Assembly (NCBI RefSeq): GCF_965248315.1
Contig: NZ_CBDFIX010000002.1
Location: forward strand, 744,001-808,000
Source: Ulvibacterium sp965248315
GTDB lineage: Bacteria; Bacteroidota; Bacteroidia; Flavobacteriales; Flavobacteriaceae
Direction: 5' to 3'
Length of the DNA: 64,000 nt
Below the pieces are notes generated by a model. It was given only the letters and a program-made list of their open reading frames with translations, searched no databases and was not told where the DNA came from. Numbering within the stretch: the first letter of the stretch is position 1; the number at the start of each line of letters is the position of its first letter. The translations under genes were made by a program, and so were the position numbers. Shown in pieces: positions 1-7,313 of the stretch.

Positions 1-797
1 ATAAAAATTTGCTTTCTTTTTTCATCGAAAGAATTTTCAATCTCTTCTGGGCGATCAATTACCAACGGTTGGAAGTCATTAAATAGGTAATAGTTCAGGG
101 CAAGAATTTCTGCGTTAAATGTTTTACCGCTTTTTGGAGGACCTGATAAAATAATTGCAGGATACTTTTTTAATTTACTATTCGCGCTCTGAAAAAACCT
201 AGTGTAGACAAACTTATCCCGTTGTTTGGCAAGACCATTTAACCAACCCTTGTTTCTTACCTTCAAACCTCGGTTAGCTACATCCATCATTAGTTTTTTA
301 AAATCCGGATGAGAAATAATATTAGGATAAGACCATTTTAATGAATCATTTTTTTCAACACATGATTCGATATGATGATAGCTAATAATGCTAAAATTTT
401 TACATGAAATATTGTTTTCGTCAACAAAATCATTAAAAATCCCTTGCAGCTCATCATACAAGCTCCCGTTAATAGTTTTATTGGTGACTAGAACATAGTT
501 GTGATACTTCAACTCATTGTCGACAAACACTTTTTTTAATTCCTTTTTTAAATCAAAAGTAAGTTTCTGCAACAGTTTTGACGTCTCTAAATTTTTTGAT
601 TTGTGTTTAACCTGAAATAACCAATCTCCCCTCCAACTTGGGTTATATTGAACAGATGTTCCTGTGTAAACAATATCCCTTCCTTTGTCAGCGCCTCCAT
701 CTATAAACTGAACTCCATTGGACACCATAATTTGAAGTACCTTAAAGCAAAAAACTTCAAATTCTTGCCAATGTAAGTCGTCGAGGTTATATTTCAT
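1..797 (-). CDS. Mrr-like nuclease fused to P-loop NTPase (partial, runs off left edge)
   Basis: An open frame of 265 codons begins with ATG at 797 and reaches the window edge without a stop, so the C-terminus is missing. Near residues 30-65 it has a PD-(D/E)xK restriction-endonuclease pattern: GGADKGRD followed by FQVKHK, the usual D...QxK arrangement of Mrr-type domains that cleave DNA. Near residues 225-235 it has a Walker A loop, SGPPKSGKT. The order nuclease then STAND/AAA-like NTPase is typical of bacterial defence proteins in which the ATPase senses and the nuclease acts; that role is inference. The gene is visibly AT-richer than lepA and lies just beyond the 3' end of a tRNA-Met, a common insertion place for mobile islands. 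Family assignment is fairly confident, function is not. Confidence 0.75.
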   Translation of the reverse strand, partial: MKYNLDDLHWQEFEVFCFKVLQIMVSNGVQFIDGGADKGRDIVYTGTSVQYNPSWRGDWLFQVKHKSKNLETSKLLQKLTFDLKKELKKVFVDNELKYHNYVLVTNKTINGSLYDELQGIFNDFVDENNISCKNFSIISYHHIESCVEKNDSLKWSYPNIISHPDFKKLMMDVANRGLKVRNKGWLNGLAKQRDKFVYTRFFQSANSKLKKYPAIILSGPPKSGKTFNAEILALNYYLFNDFQPLVIDRPEEIENSFDEKRKQIF

Positions 798-916
798 TCT
801 TTGAACGATTTAGCTATAAAAGTAATACAGTGCTTTCGTATTGAAGAAAGTGAAGAAACAAAAGTCAGTAATGCCTTTATTAAGACAGCCGTACAGAAAC
901 CGTACATTTTACAAAT

Positions 917-962
917 CAAAAAATCCGCAACTTACTAATTAATAGCTTGTTACGGATTTTTA
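917..962 (-). terminator. Hairpin terminator downstream of tRNA-Met
   Basis: AAAATCCGCAAC and GTTACGGATTTT form a 12-bp stem with one mismatch around a 17-nt loop. Read on the minus strand it follows the tRNA-Met 3' end by a few bases and ends in a T run, as expected of a factor-independent terminator. The A-rich other flank means it could act in both directions. The rest of 798-965 shows no gene. Confidence 0.6.
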
Positions 963-965
963 ATG

Positions 966-1039
966 TGGTCCCACCTGGGCTCGAACCAGGGACCCCCTGA
1001 TTATGAGTCAGGTGCTCTAACCAACTGAGCTATAGGACC
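966..1039 (-). tRNA. tRNA-Met (anticodon CAT)
   Basis: The minus strand folds into a complete 74-nt cloverleaf: 7-bp acceptor stem GGTCCTA/TGGGACC, D arm with AGTTGGTTA loop, anticodon stem CCTGA/TCAGG with loop CTCATAA (anticodon CAT), T arm with TTCGAGC loop, discriminator A. The CCA end is not encoded. Features fit an elongator tRNA-Met; a lysidine-modified tRNA-Ile2, which also has a CAT anticodon, cannot be excluded by eye. Confidence 0.95.
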
Positions 1040-1068
1040 GTTGTAGTATTTCAATATTTTTTCTTCAG

Positions 1069-1284
1069 CTACTGCTTTCCATATCCACTTTTTAGATATA
1101 GCTCTCCTCGTCTAGCGGCTGCTCTATCAGGAAAAGCCTCCTTATGAATTAACTTCCAAGGCTTGTACCCTTTAGTGCTTTTTGTTCTTCCTGCGTTGTG
1201 GCCCTTCAAGCGTTTTTCAACATCAGAACTCATTCCGACATACAGCCTTTGGTCTATCTCGCTTCGAAGAACATAAACAAACAT
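1069..1284 (-). CDS. Small GIY-YIG domain nuclease
   Basis: A 71-residue protein that is nearly all GIY-YIG domain, the single-strand-nicking fold of UvrC and homing endonucleases. Visible motifs are FVYVLRS (first strand), LYVGMSS (the YVG equivalent of YIG), the R-x3-H helix KRLKGHN, and the glutamate-bearing helix AARRGELYLKSG. The start is the ATG at 1284, where the domain begins; a longer frame upstream runs through the GC-rich palindromic repeat and reads as low-complexity Arg/Gly peptide, so it is rejected. The C-terminus ends right after the LKSG helix, a little shorter than usual 80-90-residue relatives. It points toward the tRNA-Met 30 bp away. Such orphan proteins are common in Bacteroidota; the substrate is unknown. 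Confidence 0.85.
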   Translation of the reverse strand: MFVYVLRSEIDQRLYVGMSSDVEKRLKGHNAGRTKSTKGYKPWKLIHKEAFPDRAAARRGELYLKSGYGKQ

Positions 1285-1307
1285 TATTTCAAATCCTCTC
1301 GTAGGTG

Positions 1308-1453
1308 CTCCCTGCCGGCCTTCGGCCAGTAGGCGGGCGCCAGATAGGCAGGTAACCCCGTCCGAACGGTGAACTCGTTCATCCGGGCGGGCAACTGAGC
1401 CCCGCCTGCCATGCTGCCAAGCGGGCAGGTATAGAATCCGCAAATTGCGGATG
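1308..1453. repeat. GC-rich palindromic element upstream of the GIY-YIG gene
   Basis: About 125 bp of strongly GC-rich sequence stands out from the AT-rich surroundings and holds several inverted repeats: GGCC-TTC-GGCC near 1317-1327, a CGAAC...GTTC hairpin near 1362-1380, CCTGCC...GGCAGG near 1404-1428, and ATCCGC-AAATT-GCGGAT at 1436-1452. It ends about 25 bp from the GIY-YIG start codon. The build resembles dispersed REP-like palindromes; copy number elsewhere in the genome cannot be seen here. Confidence 0.6.
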
Positions 1454-1498
1454 CAATATTACTACTTATTTTTAAGGGTTGCAAGGTATTTTTATGGG

Positions 1499-1906
1499 CT
1501 AACCCGGGATATCCTGGCATAATTCCACCAAAACCCCATTGGAAGTCTTGGGATGTAAAAAAGCGACCAGTTTATTGTCCGCTCCCTTTTTTGGGGTTTC
1601 GTTCAAAACAATAAACCCCTCTTCCTTTAATCGCTCTATTTCAGAAACGATATCGCCCACGGCAAAGGCAATATGATGTATCCCTTCCCCCTTTTTTTCA
1701 ATGAATTTGGTAATGGGACTGTTTTCGTTGGTTCCCTCCAACAGTTCAATTTTATTGGGCCCCGATTCAAAAAAGGAGGTCCGAACACCCTCCGAGGCCA
1801 CTTCTTCCAGCTTATAGGCCGGTTTGCCAAAAAGTTTTTCGAAAAGTTCGTTGGAGTTGTCCAAATCCTTTACTGCTATACCAATATGCTCTATTTTGTC
1901 CATCAT
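1499..1906 (-). CDS. mce: Methylmalonyl-CoA epimerase
   Basis: A 135-residue protein of the vicinal-oxygen-chelate (glyoxalase) fold. It interconverts (2R)- and (2S)-methylmalonyl-CoA in propionate, odd-chain fatty acid and branched amino acid metabolism in the cytoplasm. Visible are the metal-ligand patterns IEHIGIAV at the N-terminus, GIHHIAFAV in the middle and a late glutamate in GVLVELCQ, in the order expected for this enzyme (His, His, Glu). Length is normal for the family. The frame opens with two adjacent ATG codons (1906 and 1903), and either could be used. It is divergent from rbfA, 110 bp away. No methylmalonyl-CoA mutase gene lies in the window. Assignment is confident. Confidence 0.92.
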   Translation of the reverse strand: MMDKIEHIGIAVKDLDNSNELFEKLFGKPAYKLEEVASEGVRTSFFESGPNKIELLEGTNENSPITKFIEKKGEGIHHIAFAVGDIVSEIERLKEEGFIVLNETPKKGADNKLVAFLHPKTSNGVLVELCQDIPG

Positions 1907-2004
1907 ACTACAAATACTTTTGTTAAATGATTGCTTTTCTCGTTCTAGAGGCCAAAATTATGGGTTCTAAAGGTACCAAATGATGAGGAAAGTCATAAAA
2001 GGCC

Positions 2005-2012
2005 TACTTTTG
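2005..2012 (+). promoter_or_regulatory. Bacteroidota -7 box TACTTTTG for rbfA
   Basis: TACTTTTG matches TAnnTTTG exactly and ends only four bases before the rbfA ATG at 2017. Initiation 4-6 bases downstream would give a leaderless or near-leaderless transcript. No clear -33 TTG is seen at the usual distance. Confidence 0.5.
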
Positions 2013-2016
2013 CACC

Positions 2017-2409
2017 ATGGAATCACAGCGTCAGAAAAAAATTGCAGGAATCATTCAAAAGGACATTGCCGATATCCTACAACGTGCGGCCAAGGATGGT
2101 GGGTTGAGCGGCATCCTAATTTCGGTAACCAAAGTGTCCGTTACGGCGGATCTTTCCATTGCTAAAGTATACTTGAGCATTTTTCCAAACACGGATTCCG
2201 AGGAATTGCTGGAAGGGATTAAATCCAACGAACCCTTGATCAAACATGAATTGGCCCAACGTACCCGCCATCAATTGCGACGAATTCCGGAGCTGCAATT
2301 TTTTATTGACGACTCCCTGGATTATATCGAGAACATTGACAAATCCCTTAAAAGTGGCAAAAATCCCATAGAAAATAGGGACTTATTGGATAAGCGCAAA
2401 AAATTGTAA
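2017..2409 (+). CDS. rbfA: 30S ribosome-binding factor A
   Basis: A 130-residue KH-like protein that binds the immature 30S subunit and helps 16S rRNA 5'-end maturation and cold adaptation. The N-terminus (RQKKIAGIIQKDIADILQR), the central strand VSVTADLSIAKVYLSIFP and the end of the fold, including LRRIPELQFFIDDSLDY, are the family signature. Length is normal. The start is firm because the conserved helix begins at residue 2. A two-base gap separates it from the downstream permease gene, so the two are probably co-transcribed, an arrangement common in flavobacteria. A TACTTTTG box lies four bases upstream. Confidence 0.95.
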   Translation: MESQRQKKIAGIIQKDIADILQRAAKDGGLSGILISVTKVSVTADLSIAKVYLSIFPNTDSEELLEGIKSNEPLIKHELAQRTRHQLRRIPELQFFIDDSLDYIENIDKSLKSGKNPIENRDLLDKRKKL

Positions 2410-2411
2410 GC

Positions 2412-3617
2412 TTGAACTTTCCGCTCTATATCGCTAAGCGCTACATACGTTCAAAAAGCAGCCAAAATGCGGTGAACATCATCAATTTCATTACTTTTTT
2501 TGTTATTGTCATCGGCTCCGCGGCCTTGTTTATAGTGCTTTCCGGTTTTGCGGGCTTAAAAACCTTTAGCCTTTCCTTCAGTGATACTTTTGATCCTGAT
2601 TTAAAAGCGGTTCCCGCCTATGGGAAATTCTTTTCAATTTCTCCCGAACAGGAAAAGGCCTTGGGAGAAATCAATGGGATTGTAGCTTTCTCAAAAGAGT
2701 TGGAAGAGCAGGTACTTTTGACCCACAAGGAAAAATTCACCACGGCCTCCGTTAAGGGAGTGGATTCCAATTACACCAAAGTAACGGACGTGGACAGTAC
2801 AGTCTATTATGGGGGGTGGGCCCTTGACCAACAACGGGGCGTGGCCGGAATAGGAATCGTGAATCTTTTGGGCGTGACTCCAAATCAGTTCAGGAACCCC
2901 ATGGAAATCATTGCCTTTAAACCTGGAAAAGGGGGTATATCACAATCGAGACCAGAAAATCTGTACAATGCGCTACCTTTTCTCGTTAGCGGCACTTACA
3001 GTGTTGAAGAAAATCTGGACAAAAAATATGTATTTGCCGACCTTTCCTTGGCCCAAGCACTTTTCGAAAAGGACAGTACACAAATTTCAGGCGTTAATTT
3101 TAAATTGGACCTAAATGCCGACGTTGCTGTTCTACGTAAGAAAATCACTGAGGTTTTGGGCAATGGAATCGTTGTGAAGAACCGCCAGGAAATGCATACC
3201 ACCCTTCACCGAATGCTTAATACAGAGAATTTGGCTACCTATCTCATCTTTACCTTGGTACTTATCATTGCACTTTTTAATGTAGTGGGCGCAATTATCA
3301 TGATGATTTTGGACAAGCAACAAAATTCAAAGACCCTATTCAGTTTGGGGACTACCCTTAAGGAGCTTCGCAGCATCTATTTTGTACAAGGTGCCATCGT
3401 AACCGCGGCAGGCGGGTTTATCGGTGTGCTATTCGGGTCCCTTTTAATCTGGTCCCAGCTCCTCTTTGGATGGCTGAAAATTACGCCATCGCTGGCATAC
3501 CCTGTAGAATATAATATGATGAACGTATTGGTGGTCTTGGCCACCATAGTGGTCTTGGGAATCATTGCCTCTAAAATTGCCAGCAGCCGAATTACCAAAA
3601 AGCTTATCTCACCTTAG
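2412..3617 (+). CDS. LolE/FtsX-type ABC transporter permease (TTG start)
   Basis: A 401-residue inner-membrane permease with FtsX topology: one membrane segment near residues 25-48 (NFITFFVIVIGSAALFIVLS), a periplasmic MacB-like domain at about 50-260, then three membrane segments at about 275-300, 325-350 and 370-392. Family members work with an ATPase in releasing lipoproteins from the inner membrane toward LolA, or in other mechanotransmission tasks. No ATPase or second permease gene is adjacent. The frame begins with TTG at 2412, two bases after the rbfA stop; the conserved start NFPLYIAKRYIRSK follows it directly, so TTG is preferred. The gene overlaps the convergent dusB end by four bases. 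Confidence 0.8.
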   Translation: MNFPLYIAKRYIRSKSSQNAVNIINFITFFVIVIGSAALFIVLSGFAGLKTFSLSFSDTFDPDLKAVPAYGKFFSISPEQEKALGEINGIVAFSKELEEQVLLTHKEKFTTASVKGVDSNYTKVTDVDSTVYYGGWALDQQRGVAGIGIVNLLGVTPNQFRNPMEIIAFKPGKGGISQSRPENLYNALPFLVSGTYSVEENLDKKYVFADLSLAQALFEKDSTQISGVNFKLDLNADVAVLRKKITEVLGNGIVVKNRQEMHTTLHRMLNTENLATYLIFTLVLIIALFNVVGAIIMMILDKQQNSKTLFSLGTTLKELRSIYFVQGAIVTAAGGFIGVLFGSLLIWSQLLFGWLKITPSLAYPVEYNMMNVLVVLATIVVLGIIASKIASSRITKKLISP

Positions 3618-4609
3618 TGGGCAAACTCAAAGTCGGCAAATTTTTCCAGTACTTCGTCAAATGCGGCAAAGACATCAGCGGAATCATCACTGGTCACCAT
3701 TTTCATGCGATATTCCTTAAAATGGGGAATCCCTCTAAAATAATTTGTATAATGACGGCGGGTTTCAAAAACCCCCAATTTCTCCCCTTTCCAGTCTATG
3801 GCCATTTGCAAATGCCGACGAGCGGCATCCACACGCTCTTCCATAGTGGGCGGTAAGCGATGTGTTCCTGTTTTAAAGTAGTGTTTTACTTCCTTAAAGA
3901 ACCATGGATAGCCTATACTGGCTCGCCCGATCATGGCCCCGTCCAGGCCAAATTCATCCCGCATACGTACTGCGGCTTCGGGAGAATCCACATCTCCATT
4001 GCCAAATACAGGGATATGCATTCGGGGATTGTTCTTCACTTCGGCAATAGGTCTCCAGTCCGCCTCGCCTTTATACATTTGTGCCCTGGTACGCCCATGA
4101 ATGGCAATGGCCTGGCAACCTACATCCTGCAGGCGCTCCGCGACTTCAACTATTTTTATGGAATCATGGTCCCAGCCCAGACGGGTCTTTACGGTAACGG
4201 GAAGTTTCGTGTGCTGTACCATGGCCTTGGTAAGGGAGACCATTTTGTCAATATCCTTAAGAATGCCCGCCCCAGCACCTTTGCAAACCACTTTCTTTAC
4301 CGGGCATCCAAAATTTATGTCGATAATATCCGGATTTGACTTTTCCACAATCTCAACGGATCGTAGCATGGAATCCAAATTGGCCCCAAAAATCTGTATG
4401 CCTACAGGGCGCTCTTTCTCGTAGATGTCCAACTTCATGACACTCTTGGCAGCATCACGAATCAAGCCTTCGGATGAAATAAATTCGGTATACACCACAT
4501 CGGCTCCCTGCTCCTTGCACAGCGCACGAAAGGGCGGGTCGCTTACATCTTCCATGGGGGCAAGCAACAACGGGAAATCCGGTAACTGTGTGTCTCCTAT
4601 TTTGGGCAA
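3614..4609 (-). CDS. dusB: tRNA-dihydrouridine synthase
   Basis: A 331-residue FMN-dependent TIM-barrel enzyme that reduces uridine to dihydrouridine in the tRNA D loop using NADPH. Key signs are LLAPMEDVSDPPFRALC at the N-terminus, DINFGCPVKKV carrying the catalytic cysteine at about residue 101, TVKTRLGWD, and the phosphate-binding VFGNGDV and MIGRASIG segments. Length and order match DusB. The last four bases overlap the convergent permease gene. A TATTTTTG box on the minus strand lies about 20 bp before the start codon. Confidence 0.93.
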   Translation of the reverse strand: MPKIGDTQLPDFPLLLAPMEDVSDPPFRALCKEQGADVVYTEFISSEGLIRDAAKSVMKLDIYEKERPVGIQIFGANLDSMLRSVEIVEKSNPDIIDINFGCPVKKVVCKGAGAGILKDIDKMVSLTKAMVQHTKLPVTVKTRLGWDHDSIKIVEVAERLQDVGCQAIAIHGRTRAQMYKGEADWRPIAEVKNNPRMHIPVFGNGDVDSPEAAVRMRDEFGLDGAMIGRASIGYPWFFKEVKHYFKTGTHRLPPTMEERVDAARRHLQMAIDWKGEKLGVFETRRHYTNYFRGIPHFKEYRMKMVTSDDSADVFAAFDEVLEKFADFEFAH

Positions 4610-4630
4610 ATCCTTTTAGTATTAGACGTG

Positions 4631-4638
4631 CAAAAATA
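4631..4638 (-). promoter_or_regulatory. -7 box TATTTTTG for dusB
   Basis: The minus-strand reading TATTTTTG matches TAnnTTTG and ends 21 bases before the dusB ATG, giving a short predicted leader. No convincing -33 TTG is seen at the normal spacing. Confidence 0.4.
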
Positions 4639-4666
4639 CGAAATACCAGGAATACTATATCCCTAC

Positions 4667-7078
4667 CTACTTTGGGGCCAACCGATCTCGCTCCATTTTA
4701 TCGATTTCCCTTTGGTTATCCTCCAACCTAAAATTTCCGAAGTTGATCGTAAGTCCCAAACGGATGTACTGCGTCTCGGGCCGTGCAAAATAACCATTGT
4801 CCTGATTCAAGTATCTGGAGGTAACTCTGCTATTGAACTTATTCAAAATATCATTGAACTGTACACTTAGCAACATTCTTTTTTCCCAAAATGATTTTCT
4901 AAGCCCCAAGGTTAGGAGCGTACTTTCATCCTGTTGATATGATCCTTGTAGAAACCCGGACAAATACGTGAGTCCCAATTCTCCCTTAAAAGTCCCATCC
5001 TTGGAAAGGGTAAGGTAGTTGGTAAGGTCTATATAGAAACCATCTACCTCATTCACCACAATTTGGTTGTCGCTTTCCAGGGCTACAAAGGTTTCATCTT
5101 CATGAAAAATTGAAATATAACTATACAGATACCACCCGTCCAATACGGATTTGCCATAGTTAAAATCAAATCCATAAGAGGTACTTTCCAATACATTTTG
5201 CGTTACATCCCTTAAGATCAAGTTTTCGTTGTCCTGAAAGCTCAACGTAGAAATGTAACGGCCATTGTCACGGTAATAGACATCAAAGAAAAACTCGTTC
5301 TTGAGTGTGTAGTTTACATTAAAATTATGGCTAAAGCTAGGTATCAATTCCGGGTTTCCTTCAATAAAATTATTTTCATTAATAAAATATCTAAAGGGAT
5401 TCAAATCCTCATATCTTGGTCGGTTTACCTTTCGCGAGTAATCAAAGGCAAAACTGTGATTTTCATTCGCCGTGTACAGGACATACAGTGAGGGGAAAAG
5501 CTCAAAGTACTCCAAATTGTTGATTTCGGAAAGGGTACGCGAAAAACCGGAACTCTGGGTATGTTCTGCACGCAATCCGGATTTTACACTCCATTTTTCC
5601 CAATCTTTGGACAAATCCAAATAAGCCGCATATACCTTCTCATCATAGAGATAATTATCCGATAATCCAGTATTTGGCGTTGGGATAGTGTTTAAGATAT
5701 CAAAGTATTCCTGGCCACTTTTGGAGTCGATAAAAGATCCTTTTATACCTGTCTCCAAATTAACGGTGCCCAAAGTGGAAGTCAAATCCGCTTGTGCGGT
5801 ATAGATCTTTACAGTCTGTTCCGCATCGGTAAAGAAAGAGAATCTACGGATAAACTGTCCCTGAGGGTCAAAATAATCCGACTGTGCATCTTGGGTCCTG
5901 TCCAAACTAAACCGGGTATAATGACCATTCAGTTTAAAATTCCCATAATTTTTGAAATTATGGGTGTAGGTCAAATCCCCCGAAAAATTGTCCTGGTTTT
6001 CCAATAAATCACTTTGAGTGGTAAAGGTCGAATCCAAAACCTGGGCAGTGCTCCGTATTTCAGTACGTTGAAAATTATCAAAACTCTTATCCGGGGATTT
6101 TAAAAAAGACCCGGCAAAGCTTATCTCGTTCCGGGAATCAATGTTATAGTCCACATTTAGAAGTGCGTTATGTGTGGTAACCTCGGAGATTCGGTCAAAA
6201 TCCGTGTCCCATCTAGAAAAAATACCATTGGAATCAATAAAATTAATCTGGTTTTCCAAGCCCTTGAAGTCTTTTCTGGGATTTATGGAATACGAGGTAA
6301 AGATGTTGAGTTTTTCCGTTTTGTAGAAATGGGATGTCCCTAGGGTATATTTAGGGAAAACTGCCTGTGTATAACTGCCATTGACATTCCCCTTATAGCC
6401 CAGGGATATGTTTTTGCTGGTCACAATATTAATGACCGGCCCACCCTCCGCATCATACCTTGCAGGAGGGTTATTGATAATTTCAACGGATTGTATATGC
6501 TGCCCCGGATAATTCTCCAATAGGTCTTTAAGTTCATCGGTAGCCAAACGAGACCTCCGGTCATTTATGTATACTACGGCCTGCTGATTGCGGACCTGGA
6601 GTTCCTCTTGTACCGTAATAACGCCCGGAGTCCGTTGTAGTACTTCCCAAGAGCTTCCTTGGGATACCACCGTGTTCTCAACATTAAAGACCAAACGATC
6701 CGCCTTGCGTTCGATTACCGGTTGTTTGGAAGTAACGACTACTTCCTGCAAAACTTCAACATTTTGATCAATAATCAGCGCTCCAATTTTAACGTCCCTT
6801 AAAACATCTATTCCTATGGCCCTGGAGGCGTTTCCGATATAACTTGCCTTTAGAAGGTACGTCCCGGGAGATACCTCGCTTAAGACAAATTGGCCTTTCT
6901 CATCTGCAGAAGTTCCCTTTAAAAGGGTAGAATCCGATGGTCGCAAAAGAAAAACATTGGCGTAGGACACCATTTGGCCATTCCCGTCCCTTACCGTTCC
7001 GGAAACGGAATGTACCTGCGCTATTAACGCAATAGGGCACAACAGAAACAATATCAGAAGAAGGAATACACGTCTCAC
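4667..7078 (-). CDS. Outer-membrane beta-barrel receptor with carboxypeptidase-like N-domain
   Basis: An 803-residue protein with a signal peptide (about residues 1-20, ending LIAQ), a carboxypeptidase regulatory-like Ig domain at about 25-105 (VSGTVRDGNGQMVSYANVF), a plug-like region near 110-215 (QEVVVTSKQPVIERKADRL, then SVEIINNPPARYDAEG) and a long beta-barrel. This is the OMP_b-brl_3 class of TonB-receptor-like proteins of Bacteroidota. It sits in the outer membrane; cargo is unknown. No SusD partner or sigma/anti-sigma pair is adjacent, so it does not look like a SusCD polysaccharide locus. A promoter with correct spacing lies just upstream on the minus strand. Confidence 0.85.
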   Translation of the reverse strand: MRRVFLLLILFLLCPIALIAQVHSVSGTVRDGNGQMVSYANVFLLRPSDSTLLKGTSADEKGQFVLSEVSPGTYLLKASYIGNASRAIGIDVLRDVKIGALIIDQNVEVLQEVVVTSKQPVIERKADRLVFNVENTVVSQGSSWEVLQRTPGVITVQEELQVRNQQAVVYINDRRSRLATDELKDLLENYPGQHIQSVEIINNPPARYDAEGGPVINIVTSKNISLGYKGNVNGSYTQAVFPKYTLGTSHFYKTEKLNIFTSYSINPRKDFKGLENQINFIDSNGIFSRWDTDFDRISEVTTHNALLNVDYNIDSRNEISFAGSFLKSPDKSFDNFQRTEIRSTAQVLDSTFTTQSDLLENQDNFSGDLTYTHNFKNYGNFKLNGHYTRFSLDRTQDAQSDYFDPQGQFIRRFSFFTDAEQTVKIYTAQADLTSTLGTVNLETGIKGSFIDSKSGQEYFDILNTIPTPNTGLSDNYLYDEKVYAAYLDLSKDWEKWSVKSGLRAEHTQSSGFSRTLSEINNLEYFELFPSLYVLYTANENHSFAFDYSRKVNRPRYEDLNPFRYFINENNFIEGNPELIPSFSHNFNVNYTLKNEFFFDVYYRDNGRYISTLSFQDNENLILRDVTQNVLESTSYGFDFNYGKSVLDGWYLYSYISIFHEDETFVALESDNQIVVNEVDGFYIDLTNYLTLSKDGTFKGELGLTYLSGFLQGSYQQDESTLLTLGLRKSFWEKRMLLSVQFNDILNKFNSRVTSRYLNQDNGYFARPETQYIRLGLTINFGNFRLEDNQREIDKMERDRLAPK

Positions 7079-7098
7079 TTAAAGTTTGGGTTGAATAT

Positions 7099-7132
7099 CA
7101 AATCTACTAAAATATTGTACTCTACTTCACAA
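7099..7132 (-). promoter_or_regulatory. Promoter of the outer-membrane receptor
   Basis: On the minus strand TTG (7132-7130), a 23-base spacer and TAGATTTG (7106-7099) match the Bacteroidota -33/-7 pattern, with the spacer at the upper end of the range. The start codon is 21 bases beyond. Confidence 0.5.
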
Positions 7133-7219
7133 AAAACAGAATCTTTTGTACCCTTTGTAACTGGTATACAGCCTCTTTAATTAATGTAGACCGCATGAAT
7201 CAAGCTGTATAAATTAAGC

Positions 7220-7227
7220 TATATTTG
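7220..7227 (+). promoter_or_regulatory. -7 box TATATTTG upstream of lepA
   Basis: TATATTTG is an exact TAnnTTTG match 86 bases before the lepA start, implying a leader of about 80 nt. No strong -33 TTG is seen. The rest of the 235-bp gap 7079-7313 holds no gene. Confidence 0.45.
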
Positions 7228-7313
7228 CATCTGCTTTGGGCTTGTTTTACCCATATGGATGAAAAAAGAAAAAGTATCTCTAAAATTCCCCGATTGCTTA
7301 GGGGCCCTCTTAA

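Noticed and set aside
1285..1443. N-terminal extension of the GIY-YIG gene to 1443, and an overlapping frame 1284-1520.
   Set aside because: Both run through the GC-rich palindromic block and give Arg/Gly/Pro-rich peptide; the conserved domain starts at 1284.
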